Below, one piece after another: positions 9,601-17,325 of a stretch of 33,963 nt of DNA (the first letter of the stretch is position 1; every line of letters begins with the position of its first letter). Both the position numbers and the translations under genes were made by a program. The stretch is taken from contig CAJXRZ010000070.1 in NCBI GenBank assembly GCA_913060515.1, positions 1 to 33,963 on the forward strand, read 5' to 3'. Under the pieces are notes generated by a model. It searched no databases and was not told where the DNA came from. It saw only the letters and a program-made list of their open reading frames with translations. The DNA is from an uncultured Pseudomonadota bacterium. Lineage in GTDB: Bacteria > Myxococcota_A > UBA796 > CAJQPC01.

Positions 9601-9926
9601 CGCGGCCAAGGAATCTGCCCAACCCGCTGCGCCAGGCTGCCGCCTTTGGCCAGCTCCATGGCCAGGTAGGTGGCCCCGCTGGGCAAGAGTGGATGCCCAG
9701 CGGGCACGCGTCCGGTGTCTAGGACGGTGACGATGTTGGGGTGGTCCAGGCCTGCAACCGCCCGCACCTCACGGGCCAAGGCGGTGCGCTCTCGCTTTGT
9801 GGTGCTGGCCGAGAGCACCTTGATGGCCACCGCTGTGCCGCTCTGCGTGGCGGTGCCCCGCCAGAGCTGGGACATCCCGCCGTCGGCGAGCCGCTCTTGC
9901 AGCATAAATGGGCCGAGTTGTGACAT
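6624..9926 (-). CDS. Ser/Thr protein kinase fused to AAA ATPase and TPR-like repeats (PknK-like)
   Basis: 1100 residues. An N-terminal Hanks-type kinase spans about 5-268: glycine loop ADGGMSQLWRG, VAIK lysine K36, helix-C E53, catalytic loop HLDIKPGN with D133 and N138, DFG at 151-153, APE at 175-177. The HRD arginine is Leu, so it is a non-RD kinase that may not need activation-loop phosphorylation. An AAA/STAND-type NTPase follows, with Walker A GPAGVGKS (362-369) and Walker B VLLVLED (471-477). The C-terminal about 450 residues are helical TPR-like repeats. The architecture matches PknK-type signalling kinases common in myxobacteria; it lacks a LuxR-type DNA-binding end. Probably a cytoplasmic sensor-transducer. 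It is coupled to the GT-C-like gene downstream. Confidence 0.92.
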   Translation of the reverse strand: MSQLGPFMLQERLADGGMSQLWRGTATQSGTAVAIKVLSASTTKRERTALAREVRAVAGLDHPNIVTVLDTGRVPAGHPLLPSGATYLAMELAKGGSLAQRVGQIPWPRMQGMLADILSALAHAHARGVVHLDIKPGNVLLSETAEAILADFGLAHALGSAEGRHAIEGTPAYMAPEQLMGNWRAYGPWTDLYAVGALTWELCTSKPPFVSSDPNMLRQAHLNQDPPNFRAILDVPRGLEPWLRRMLIKSPAERFSFAADALDSLLRLGPPRQPQVWAAAPETWAPGMPALSHVAAAPLTPAPFPEGPMASHGPGLVRGLGLGLFAQRRVPMVGREDQQKLLWDGLRRVHLHRKVHGVLLEGPAGVGKSHLATWIQEQAHAAGAAVVLRASHSPIGALDEGIPGALARHFSVVGLDEPEHHIAQALATLGTNPYESKALAQWIQPEQALQLPLKIRVGILARLLALQDRPVLLVLEDIQWSEEALPVALGLIERVEDLPVFLVMTLRQDEMSPLREAQLDRLLDSNRFRAQEIAPLDAYQTEDLIDGMLLLDPELRQDLAMRCQGNPLMAVQTLGSLVEQHKLVQGPQGFALRDQGMEIPHDLPSLWEQRLPVLGEYERLALELAATLGHQVSEAEWEAVAPPQAKLAELRDALLERELALPWPGGWQFVHSLLPESLLKEAAEAGRAADHHRRCAAYLGAQSEDLRRAKHLLAAGDLSLAAQTLALAGGLARFGTDPSRSLAILTLLEQTLEQLPPELHQSERIQACLYRASFMRHLGNFEDAITLLNSALTQSRDLGIAALAASTLTRKGECYRQQGQIKMARRIFEQARSLCAAEGLEALEMESIFGLSDVARQQRNWDQAVQLLERAVGMWAAYDNNAQGRSTRDRASILRSLAAVHRARGDLNQAQQVLSEALNEAREGGLGISLANVLNDMGEQARLSGRLADARLLYEEAAEMTDAIGSYGGVYPRLNLGLLGIRLGDLGLARQSCAVALADCERYALPQLTPGILVCMAWCAAKDQDWYLVEERLGLAADGFAQHGDLDPDNAWPALRCAALCKEAGRARLARLAAELALAQYTGLEDAPGMARANNLLAAL

Positions 9927-9983
9927 GGGGTCGCAAGTCTACCCCGCGGCTCGCGCTGCTTGGTTTCAGCCCTGCGGTAGCAT

Positions 9984-10922
9984 GTGCGCATGCTGCTTTG
10001 GCTGACCCTGGCGTGTGCCACCGAACCCCAAGCGCTGCCCACCCAGGTTGCGGTCGCCCAGGCCAACGCGGAGCTGGAGCAGGCGGTGCATCCGCCCATG
10101 GTGCAGCTGCTCTACGACTACAGCTTCTTGCCTGCCCAGCAGCAGGCACAGCAGGCCGTGCGCATCGCCATCTGGTTGGACTGGATGGCCTTCGACGCCA
10201 CCCAGCTGACGATGATGGACGAGGCGCGGGCTCAGGCCGAAGCGCAGCGTCTGCGCGTGGATCAGGAGATGGCCGCTGCTGTGGCCCTACGGGAGCCGGA
10301 GATCACAGCGGCCTATGCCGCGATCGAGGCCCAACTGCGTGCAGGAACCGACCTGAACGACCCGGCGATGCTGGAAGCGGGCGATGCCTTGGTGGGGCAG
10401 CGTCAGCACAAGGAGCTGGAGCGCGAGCTGCTGGCCTTGCGGCTGCAGGCCGTTCAAGAGGTCATCGCGGCCGAGCAACCCCTGCTGCGCAGCTTGACCG
10501 TCGAGCAGGAAGCGCACCTCTCCGATGCCCTGATCTTCCTGCGGCACCGCCTGGACCCCTACGCCAACCCGGGGGACTTCAACGCCCTGGTGGGCACCCT
10601 GTTCACCCCAGGGGACTACGCCACCCTGACCCGAGGCAGCTTCGACGCGGAGCAGGACCAGTGGGATCTGGCCGGCTTGTGGGTGGAGTCCGAGGATCGT
10701 GAGCCCGGCAGGCCTTGGTTCGCCGATCTGCGCCGAGAGCTGCTGATCTACCTGGTGCTGTTGGAGCCCGCGCTCCCCCAGGCCCTTGAGATCGCCCAGG
10801 GACGCGTTGGTTTGGCAGCAAAGCCCCCCATGGCCTTGCCTGGGGAGCCGTCTCCGGTGCAGCCCGAGGACCCGGAGCCAGCCCCACCTGGGGCGCCTAT
10901 GCCGGATGAGAATGCGCCCTGA
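9984..10922 (+). CDS. Exported helical protein of unknown function
   Basis: 312 residues from GTG at 9984; an ATG two codons on (9990) is equally likely. The N-terminus is short and hydrophobic (MLLWLTLAC), fitting the compact signal peptides of this contig, and Cys after LA suggests a lipoprotein, though the lipobox is imperfect. The body is Gln/Glu/Ala-rich helix, probably coiled coil, up to about residue 270, followed by a Pro-rich tail. No recognised domain. It is divergent from the kinase gene (57-base gap), so the two may share a control region. Confidence 0.7.
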   Translation: MRMLLWLTLACATEPQALPTQVAVAQANAELEQAVHPPMVQLLYDYSFLPAQQQAQQAVRIAIWLDWMAFDATQLTMMDEARAQAEAQRLRVDQEMAAAVALREPEITAAYAAIEAQLRAGTDLNDPAMLEAGDALVGQRQHKELERELLALRLQAVQEVIAAEQPLLRSLTVEQEAHLSDALIFLRHRLDPYANPGDFNALVGTLFTPGDYATLTRGSFDAEQDQWDLAGLWVESEDREPGRPWFADLRRELLIYLVLLEPALPQALEIAQGRVGLAAKPPMALPGEPSPVQPEDPEPAPPGAPMPDENAP

Positions 10923-11031
10923 GCGTGTCTAGAACTGATTTCTCTCTTACCCACCCGGCCCCCGTGACGAATAATGGGAAAGGGTGTGGCGTCGAACCCA
11001 GCGACCCACTGCCCCGAGAGTCAACCCCCTC

Positions 11032-12087
11032 ATGTCTGTAAAGCATCCCCTGCAAGCACTGTTCAGCCTTGGCGTCGTCGCCGTGGGCTTTGTGGCGCCT
11101 TGGCAGCTGGGCATGCTGACCCCAGAGGTGGACCTGCCCCAGGTCAGCGTGAGCACGGCGCCCGAGCGCATCGTGACCGTGATGCTGCCCCAGCAGGCGG
11201 AGCCTCTGGAGCTGGCCCCCATGGACGAGGCCATTGAAGCGGCCCCTCCCGAGCCGGAGCCTGAGGTTCCCGAGATCGCTGAGGCTCCCGAGCCCTCGGC
11301 CGAGCCGGAGCTGCCCGTTGACTCCGATCCCCAGGATGCGCTGGCGGACGCTGGCGATTCCCTGAACCCTGCGCTCGGCGTCGACTCTGTGCCCTTCCCG
11401 GGCATGGTGCGCGGGCCAGGAAGCTTGGTCCCCGGCAGCCGCGTTGGCAGCGCCGATGGCAGCGGCGACAACACCGAGCACGTTCGGCGAACCCGGGCCC
11501 CACGCAAGGCGCCCAAGACCACTTCTCGTGAGTGTGAGCCGGAGCGCGCCGACATCTTCATGGTGAGCGAGACCGCTTACCGTATCGAAGACCAGGCCAT
11601 CGCCTACTACGCCGAGCACCCAAAAGAGGCGGAGAAGCTGGCCGCCACCTGGTGGGCCAAGGACGATGAGGGCGAGCGCCGCGGCTTTAAGTTGGGTCGC
11701 ATCAAGTGTGGATCCATCCTGGACCAGGTCGGATTCAAGAGCGGCGACATCATCGAGGCCGTCAACGGTCGCGAGATCCAGTCCTACAGCGAGGCCGTCA
11801 CGGCCTTTATGGGCCTGCGCAACCGCAAGGTGCTGTGGGTTCAAGTTGAGCGTCGCGGCGAGCCTGTGCGCTTGGACTTCCACCTGGTGGACGAGGGCGA
11901 GGCGCTTGTCGAAGAGGGCGAGGAGATCGTCGACCCCACCGCGCTGGTGGAGGCCGAGCTGGCTGACCCCAACCTGATGGACCGCATGGAGATGTGGGGG
12001 GATGAGCGCCAGGAGCGCCGAGATGAGCGCCAGGACCGCAAGCAGGAGCGCTTGGAGAAGCGGGACAAGCGCCGGAAGAAGGAGTAG
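11032..12087 (+). CDS. GspC-like membrane-anchored PDZ protein
   Basis: 351 residues from ATG at 11032; a longer frame opening at 10984 would put a basic extension before the membrane anchor. One membrane helix lies at about residues 5-24, then a Pro/Glu-rich periplasmic linker (about 55-100), a GspC-like segment, and a C-terminal PDZ domain at about 218-286 (GFKLGRIKCGSILDQVGFK and GDIIEAVNG). This is how the type II secretion component GspC is built: inner-membrane anchor plus PDZ domain. The last 30 residues are a highly charged Arg/Glu/Lys helix not expected in GspC. No other secretion genes are nearby, so a true GspC role is uncertain. It may be the first gene of a transcript with the two lipoprotein genes that follow (24-base gap). 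Confidence 0.75.
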   Translation: MSVKHPLQALFSLGVVAVGFVAPWQLGMLTPEVDLPQVSVSTAPERIVTVMLPQQAEPLELAPMDEAIEAAPPEPEPEVPEIAEAPEPSAEPELPVDSDPQDALADAGDSLNPALGVDSVPFPGMVRGPGSLVPGSRVGSADGSGDNTEHVRRTRAPRKAPKTTSRECEPERADIFMVSETAYRIEDQAIAYYAEHPKEAEKLAATWWAKDDEGERRGFKLGRIKCGSILDQVGFKSGDIIEAVNGREIQSYSEAVTAFMGLRNRKVLWVQVERRGEPVRLDFHLVDEGEALVEEGEEIVDPTALVEAELADPNLMDRMEMWGDERQERRDERQDRKQERLEKRDKRRKKE

Positions 12088-12111
12088 AGTGCGGGCAGGA
12101 AGGGAGGGGAG

Positions 12112-13278
12112 ATGCTCTGGATATTGGTGGGCTTGGCGTGCAACCGTGTTGAGCCCGCGAGCAGCGAGCTGCGCTGCGACGGTCTGGACGATGACCAGGA
12201 CGGGGTCGTGGACGAAGAGGTCCTGGCCTATCGCTTCCAGATGCCCTTGGACTTGGGCGGCGCGCCGGAGCTGAGCCGCTACTTTCGCTTCCCATTGGAC
12301 CCGCTCCCAGGCGTGACCTTGGTCGAGCAGACCTATACACAGCCTGACGGATCCTATGGAACCAAGGCGCGGCGCTTCGGCACAAACGGACGCCTGCTCT
12401 ACGAGTTTGCGGAGGACTTTCCGATCGACGGTCCCGCCACCACGGCGCTCTATGAGTTCGAGTATGAGCAGGGTCAGGTGGTCTACGCCCTGGAGGAGTT
12501 TACCCAAGCCGGGGTGCTGGTGGAGGGGACGGAGACCATCGCCAGCTTGGGGTCCCACGGATTCATCGTGGAGCAGGTGGCCACCGATCGCATGGATCCC
12601 AGCAAACAGACCCTGACGGAGCTCTACTACGACGCGCAAGATCGTCTAGTCGCCACAGAGGTGCAGAGCGACGATGACTGTGTGGCGGAGTATCGCACCT
12701 ACCCTGACGAATGGTCGGAGCGCCGCGCGGGGAACAAGCTGTGTGGCTTTAGTCCGGAGGAGGGCGCTGCCCGGGGGGCTCTGAGCTACACCTGGGACAG
12801 CCAGAGGCGGCTGGTATCGTTGGTGGACTACACCTCCAACATCGTGACGAGCCAGAAGTGGTGGTGGGAAGACGACACGCTGCTGAGCCGTGAAACGGAC
12901 AACGGTAGCAGCGTGGCAGAGCGGCGCTTCGACATGGTCGATGGACGGGTCGTATCGGCCGTGGATGAGGCATCGGATCAGGAGTGGACCATCGCGTACA
13001 ACTCCGCCGGAGTCGTTGAGCAGGTCGACCTGGCCTATGGAGAGGAGCTTGTGCGCCTGGACATGGCGCTTCGGGAGCGAGAGGGCAGCGATGTCATCGA
13101 GAGCTTCCAGGTGCTCCTCCGGGACTCGGACTGGATGGAAGGCGATGTGGATCTGTGGTGGACCACAGAGATGGAAGTGGACATGTCGGGGAACCTGACC
13201 TCGGCGCAGTACTCGGACGGCCTGATCGGTGAAGTGGACTACACCTGGAATTTTGACTGCGAAGGAGCAGCCCAATGA
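12112..13278 (+). CDS. Lipoprotein of unknown family with MopE-like N-terminal motif (paralog 1)
   Basis: 388 residues. A very strong purine-rich ribosome site (GGAGGGGAG) precedes the ATG at 12112. The lipoprotein signal is MLWILVGLAC with Cys10, directly followed by NRVEP. Next comes CDGLDDDQDGVVDE, a single MopE-type putative metal-binding motif. The rest is probably beta-rich, with many aromatic strand-like repeats (such as YYDAQDRLV and YTWDSQRRLV) that resemble YD/RHS repeats. It ends with a Cys (FDCEG) that could pair with upstream cysteines. The next gene is a clear paralog and is coupled by an ATGA overlap. Probably at the outer membrane or surface; function unknown. Confidence 0.85.
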   Translation: MLWILVGLACNRVEPASSELRCDGLDDDQDGVVDEEVLAYRFQMPLDLGGAPELSRYFRFPLDPLPGVTLVEQTYTQPDGSYGTKARRFGTNGRLLYEFAEDFPIDGPATTALYEFEYEQGQVVYALEEFTQAGVLVEGTETIASLGSHGFIVEQVATDRMDPSKQTLTELYYDAQDRLVATEVQSDDDCVAEYRTYPDEWSERRAGNKLCGFSPEEGAARGALSYTWDSQRRLVSLVDYTSNIVTSQKWWWEDDTLLSRETDNGSSVAERRFDMVDGRVVSAVDEASDQEWTIAYNSAGVVEQVDLAYGEELVRLDMALREREGSDVIESFQVLLRDSDWMEGDVDLWWTTEMEVDMSGNLTSAQYSDGLIGEVDYTWNFDCEGAAQ

Positions 13279-14405
13279 TCGTATTGTTCTCCATCCTCTT
13301 TGCGTGCAACCGCGTCGAACCCCTGGACTCCGAACAGATCTGCGACGGTCTGGACGATGACCGCGATGGCCAGATCGACGAGGGTCTCTTCGGCTACGAT
13401 ACCGAGCTGGTCTTCGACGAGGCTGGTGTGCCCAACATCGAGCAGGGAATCAGCCGTAGTCTAAGGATTCCCATGGGGATGTTCGGTCGGAGCTACGAGG
13501 CTGAGACAAGCGAAGGGGAGACCTGGAGCTCCTGGGTGGAGTTTGACGGTGAGGGACGTGCCATCTCGGTAGAGTTCACCCACATCGAAAGCGACGGACA
13601 GGAGACTGTGAGCTTGCAGAGCGCGGCCTATGAAGGGGATCTCAAGGTCTGGGACGTCGGGACCCGCACAGTCGATGGCGAGACGGTGCTCGACTACGAG
13701 CAGAGCTGGACCTACCACGACCACGGTCAAGTCAGCACGCACTCCTACGCCGACACCATCTCCCAGCGAACCCAAGATTCTGAGTGGTTCTACGATGAGC
13801 GCGATCGTGAGATTCTGCTGCGCCGAGAGGGCAGCGAATTTGACTGCGCGGAGTGGGTCACCGGATACGACGACACCTTGAACACGAAGACTGCGTACGC
13901 CGGGGTGACCTGCGGCAATGATCCACCGGATACCCTGTGGGAGCGCAGTACCTATGACAGTCAGGGCCACCTCCTCTCAATAGAAGAAGACACGATTACC
14001 CGTTCCTGGACGTGGGATGGCGATGACCCCGCCACCTACACCTCTGCTCTGGGCGACACGCGCAGCTTCCAAGTTCAGGATGGTGTCTTGGTCGGCGCTA
14101 CGGGCGAAGGGGAACTCAGCGACTGGCTGTTGGGCTACCACGACTCCGGCCGCATCGAAAAAATGGGCTACGACACCCCCGAGGGGGTCGCCTACGAGCT
14201 AGCGCTTGAGTACAGCGACCTGCCTGGGGGCTTCCTGACCGAAGCTGGATCCCTATCAGACGAAGAGCAGGCCTACAGGTCCACCTATGAGCTAGACGAG
14301 CTTGGCAACTTCTTCGCTATGAGCTGGGAAGATCTGGTCAGCGGAGTGACCGGAGAGATTCGACACAGCGTTGAGTGCGGGGACGGATCTCAGGAGCCCG
14401 AATAG
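13275..14405 (+). CDS. Lipoprotein of unknown family with MopE-like N-terminal motif (paralog 2)
   Basis: 376 residues, start ATG overlapping the upstream stop (ATGA). The N-terminus repeats the upstream gene: short signal MIVLFSILFAC, then NRVEP, then CDGLDDDRDGQIDE. The remainder diverges in sequence but keeps the same length, YD-like strands (FYDERDREIL, TYDSQGHLLS) and a Cys near the end (VECGDG). It probably arose by tandem duplication followed by strong divergence outside the N-terminus. Converges on the protease gene 50 bases away. Function unknown. Confidence 0.85.
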   Translation: MIVLFSILFACNRVEPLDSEQICDGLDDDRDGQIDEGLFGYDTELVFDEAGVPNIEQGISRSLRIPMGMFGRSYEAETSEGETWSSWVEFDGEGRAISVEFTHIESDGQETVSLQSAAYEGDLKVWDVGTRTVDGETVLDYEQSWTYHDHGQVSTHSYADTISQRTQDSEWFYDERDREILLRREGSEFDCAEWVTGYDDTLNTKTAYAGVTCGNDPPDTLWERSTYDSQGHLLSIEEDTITRSWTWDGDDPATYTSALGDTRSFQVQDGVLVGATGEGELSDWLLGYHDSGRIEKMGYDTPEGVAYELALEYSDLPGGFLTEAGSLSDEEQAYRSTYELDELGNFFAMSWEDLVSGVTGEIRHSVECGDGSQEPE

Positions 14406-14414
14406 GGTCGAATC

Positions 14415-14433
14415 CAGTCCTGATCTAGGACTG
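14415..14433. terminator. Possible bidirectional terminator hairpin
   Basis: A 7-base-pair stem (CAGTCCT / AGGACTG) with a 5-base loop sits in the 50-base gap between two converging genes. No T-tract follows on either strand, so this is a weak call based mainly on position. Confidence 0.3.
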
Positions 14434-14455
14434 ATCAAGACCGAACTGCTCGCGC

Positions 14456-17254
14456 TCAACCCCGAATCCAATCTCCATCCTCGAACTGAAAGCGGGCTGA
14501 GCCCCAGTACACCTTGTCGACCTTCATGGTGCGCACCACGATTTGGTCCTCCAGGTCCTTCATCGTGATCTTGATGCTCTCGCCGTGCTCTAAGCCGTCG
14601 ACCACCGCCAGAAAGGCATCCAGGTCTGGGGTGGGCTGGCCGTTGACGGCCACGATGCGGTTGGTGGCTCGGATGCTGTAGCGCTGCGCAGGAGAGCCGT
14701 AGTAGTACAGACCGACGTAGACCCCTTCTTGCTCCAGTCCGCGCTGTGCCATCAGCTCCCAGTGGGGGGCGTGAAGCACCAGACCGTTCCACACCAAGAC
14801 GTCGTCGACCGAGTAGTTGCCCAGGTCCACGGTGGGCACGGCCACATCCTTGACCTGTCCATCGCGCACGACGGTGATGTCCACCTGAGCGCGCTGTACG
14901 GCCTCCTCGACTTGGCCAAAACGGGTCACCAGCTCTCCGTCTACCGCCACGAGCAGGTCTCCGGACTCCAAGACTCTGGCCGCTGGGGTGCCGGCGACGA
15001 CGCGCGCGACGTAGAGCACCTGGCGGCGCTCAGGGTCCAAGGCGGCCAGGTCGGTGGCCATTCCGGCGGGCAGTCCCCGCTCGGTGGCGTCGGAGACGGA
15101 GATGGTGGTGAGTTGTGCGCCCAAGGCCCGAGGAGCCTGGCCGGAGCGCAGGGCATCCAGAGTGCGCTGGACCTCGGAGACGGGGATGCCAGAGAGGTAG
15201 CTGCCCACATCGCCGCTGCTGGCCGAGGTGAAGCTGCTCCAGGTGGTCAGTACCCGGCCCTTCTTGTCACACAGAACGCCGCCCACAGTAGAGATGGCGT
15301 CTGTGACGTCTACGGTCTCGACGTTGGAGGCCCGGAACTGCGGAACCCCGGCGCTCTCAGGTCGCAGGGCATCCACTCGGCCGACTGTGGTGGGCAGGCC
15401 GACGATCTTGCCAGCGGCCGTCACGCCCACCTGCCAGACCTCGTCGCCGGTCTGGAGCTCTGTGGGGCGTAGTACGGCGGACTCGACGGGTGTATCGCCC
15501 AAAAGTGAAGGGTCGTACTGGATGATTGCGATGTTTTGTACGGGGTGTACGAAGACCACCTTGGCGGGAACGCGCAAGGTGCTGGCGAATGTGATGCTCA
15601 CGTCTCCCAGCAGCACGGGCACGGTGTCTCGGTCGCAGAGCACCCAGCCGCGCTCGGCATCTACCACCAGGCCGGCGCCGTAGAAGCTGGAGCCTCCGGC
15701 GCCTTCGACGCGCAGCGGCAGGTCCGCGTTGACCTTGACCAGAGAGGGGGCCAGCTTGCGCAGGGGCTTGGGACCTGTCACGGCCAAATCCACGCTCTGG
15801 GGAGCTTGGGGTGTGGGCTCTGGTGCTGCCGGTCCTGGAGTACAGGGCCACAGTCCCGTGGTGTCGTCGCGCACGCAGACCTGCATCGTGCTCCAGGTGC
15901 GGTCCACCCGCATGACGGCAGTCTGGGTGGCGCGGGGGTCACCGATGGAGAAGAAGCGCACGGGGACGCGCTCTCCGTCTGCGTAGCGGGCCAGCTGTGT
16001 CTGAGCGGCTTGCAAGGTGGGGACCGGGACGCCGCCGATGGCGACGATCACGGAGCTGTCGGGCACGCCGGCCATTCCCAGGGAGTAGCCGGGGCTGGCC
16101 ACGTACAGTCCCTCGACGGGCAGGGCGTGGTTTCTAGCCTGCTGGTAGCTCAGGGGATGGAGGATGCCGCCGCCGAAGCTGAGGTAGGCGTTGGGGGTGA
16201 TGCTGTGTAGGTCCTGAACGGTGATGAGAACCTGCTGCACCACGCCATCGCGGCTGATGGTCAGGTGGATCTTGCCACCCACCCAGTCATCCAAAGCAGA
16301 CTCCAAGGGCACGAAGGCATTGAGCGCTTTGCCCTCGATTGCGAGCAGGATGTCGCCGGGTTGCAGCTTGTCCCAAGCCGGACCATCGGGCACGGTCTCT
16401 TTGACGACCAGAGCGCCCTCTCCCTTTGGGAAGGTCTCCCGTAGGCTGGCCTCGTCCTCTTCAGCCAAGCCCAGGCGACGCAGCTCGTCGTAGGGGGTGT
16501 AGGTGAAGACGGCCTGCAAGGTGCCCCGGGCGACGGGCTCCTCATTCTGGAGCAGCTCCAGAGCGCGCACGACCCGGTCCAAGGGCAGGTAGTAGCTGCT
16601 GGCCGCCCGTCGGCTTCCCCCAGCGTTTAGGCCGATGACTTGGCCCTCGCTGTTGAGCACAGGAGAGCCGGAGCTGCCGCCCGATGTCGAGGAGCCGGCC
16701 TGCAGGTAGAAGGTGTTGAAGTCGTTGTAGGTGTTGCCGCCGTAGCGGGGAGCTCCTCTGTCCAGACGGGCCAGGGTGCCGTCCAGGATCACGATCTTCT
16801 CGCCCGCATCGTTGCCCACCACGCGGATGTCCGTGCCCACTGCGGCGCCCTCTGGGTGCAGAGGGAGCTCCACCAGGTCCATGAACTTCAGATCTTCGGG
16901 GTCGAACTTGTAGAAGCCAAAGTCATGCACCGGGTCGCGGTACAGAGCCTGCAGGGCCACCTCCTCGTTGTTCAGGAAGACCGCCTCGGCCACGACAGGA
17001 CCGGCGTGCACCATGTGCCGGTTCGTCAGCAGAATGCCCCGCTCGGCGTCGACGACAAACCCGGTCCCGACGCTGCTGCCGGCCGATTCGGTGTCGAAGG
17101 AGCGGGTGCCGACCACCTTGATGCTGACCACCGCGGGCACGGCGCCTTCCAGAGTGGTCTTCCAGTCCTGGGGTGTCTGCTGGCTCTCGGGCTGCGTGGG
17201 CAGCGCCTGGGCGGAGGTGATGGGGGTGGCGAGCAAGGCGAGCAGGGTGAGCAT
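14456..17254 (-). CDS. Exported double HtrA-type serine protease with PDZ domains (Nma111/DEG7-like)
   Basis: 932 residues with a short Sec signal (cleavage likely near SAQA, residue 17). The first trypsin-like domain (about 30-240) has a full triad: H80 in TNRHMV, D111 in HDFGFY, S195 in SGGSSGSPV. PDZ-like regions follow (GDILLAIEGKALNAF and a second to about 440). A second protease-like domain begins near residue 530 (FYGAGLVVDAERG) but has lost the triad: the His site reads CDRDTV, the Asp site HPVQNIAII, and the Ser site STVGGVLCD. Two more PDZ-like regions end the protein. This active-plus-dead duplication is the layout of eukaryotic Nma111 and plant DEG7, whereas usual bacterial DegP is half this length. 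Probably a periplasmic quality-control protease. Confidence 0.88.
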   Translation of the reverse strand: MLTLLALLATPITSAQALPTQPESQQTPQDWKTTLEGAVPAVVSIKVVGTRSFDTESAGSSVGTGFVVDAERGILLTNRHMVHAGPVVAEAVFLNNEEVALQALYRDPVHDFGFYKFDPEDLKFMDLVELPLHPEGAAVGTDIRVVGNDAGEKIVILDGTLARLDRGAPRYGGNTYNDFNTFYLQAGSSTSGGSSGSPVLNSEGQVIGLNAGGSRRAASSYYLPLDRVVRALELLQNEEPVARGTLQAVFTYTPYDELRRLGLAEEDEASLRETFPKGEGALVVKETVPDGPAWDKLQPGDILLAIEGKALNAFVPLESALDDWVGGKIHLTISRDGVVQQVLITVQDLHSITPNAYLSFGGGILHPLSYQQARNHALPVEGLYVASPGYSLGMAGVPDSSVIVAIGGVPVPTLQAAQTQLARYADGERVPVRFFSIGDPRATQTAVMRVDRTWSTMQVCVRDDTTGLWPCTPGPAAPEPTPQAPQSVDLAVTGPKPLRKLAPSLVKVNADLPLRVEGAGGSSFYGAGLVVDAERGWVLCDRDTVPVLLGDVSITFASTLRVPAKVVFVHPVQNIAIIQYDPSLLGDTPVESAVLRPTELQTGDEVWQVGVTAAGKIVGLPTTVGRVDALRPESAGVPQFRASNVETVDVTDAISTVGGVLCDKKGRVLTTWSSFTSASSGDVGSYLSGIPVSEVQRTLDALRSGQAPRALGAQLTTISVSDATERGLPAGMATDLAALDPERRQVLYVARVVAGTPAARVLESGDLLVAVDGELVTRFGQVEEAVQRAQVDITVVRDGQVKDVAVPTVDLGNYSVDDVLVWNGLVLHAPHWELMAQRGLEQEGVYVGLYYYGSPAQRYSIRATNRIVAVNGQPTPDLDAFLAVVDGLEHGESIKITMKDLEDQIVVRTMKVDKVYWGSARFQFEDGDWIRG

Positions 17255-17325
17255 GCTCTTCTAGGAGCACGGTGAGGCACCCGGTGCAAGCTTTTGGGGC
17301 AATCCTTGCTTTGGAGCGAAGGGAC

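Noticed and set aside
10897-12639. 580-residue minus-strand frame
   Set aside because: Antisense of the GspC-like and first lipoprotein genes, which have clear signals and domains.
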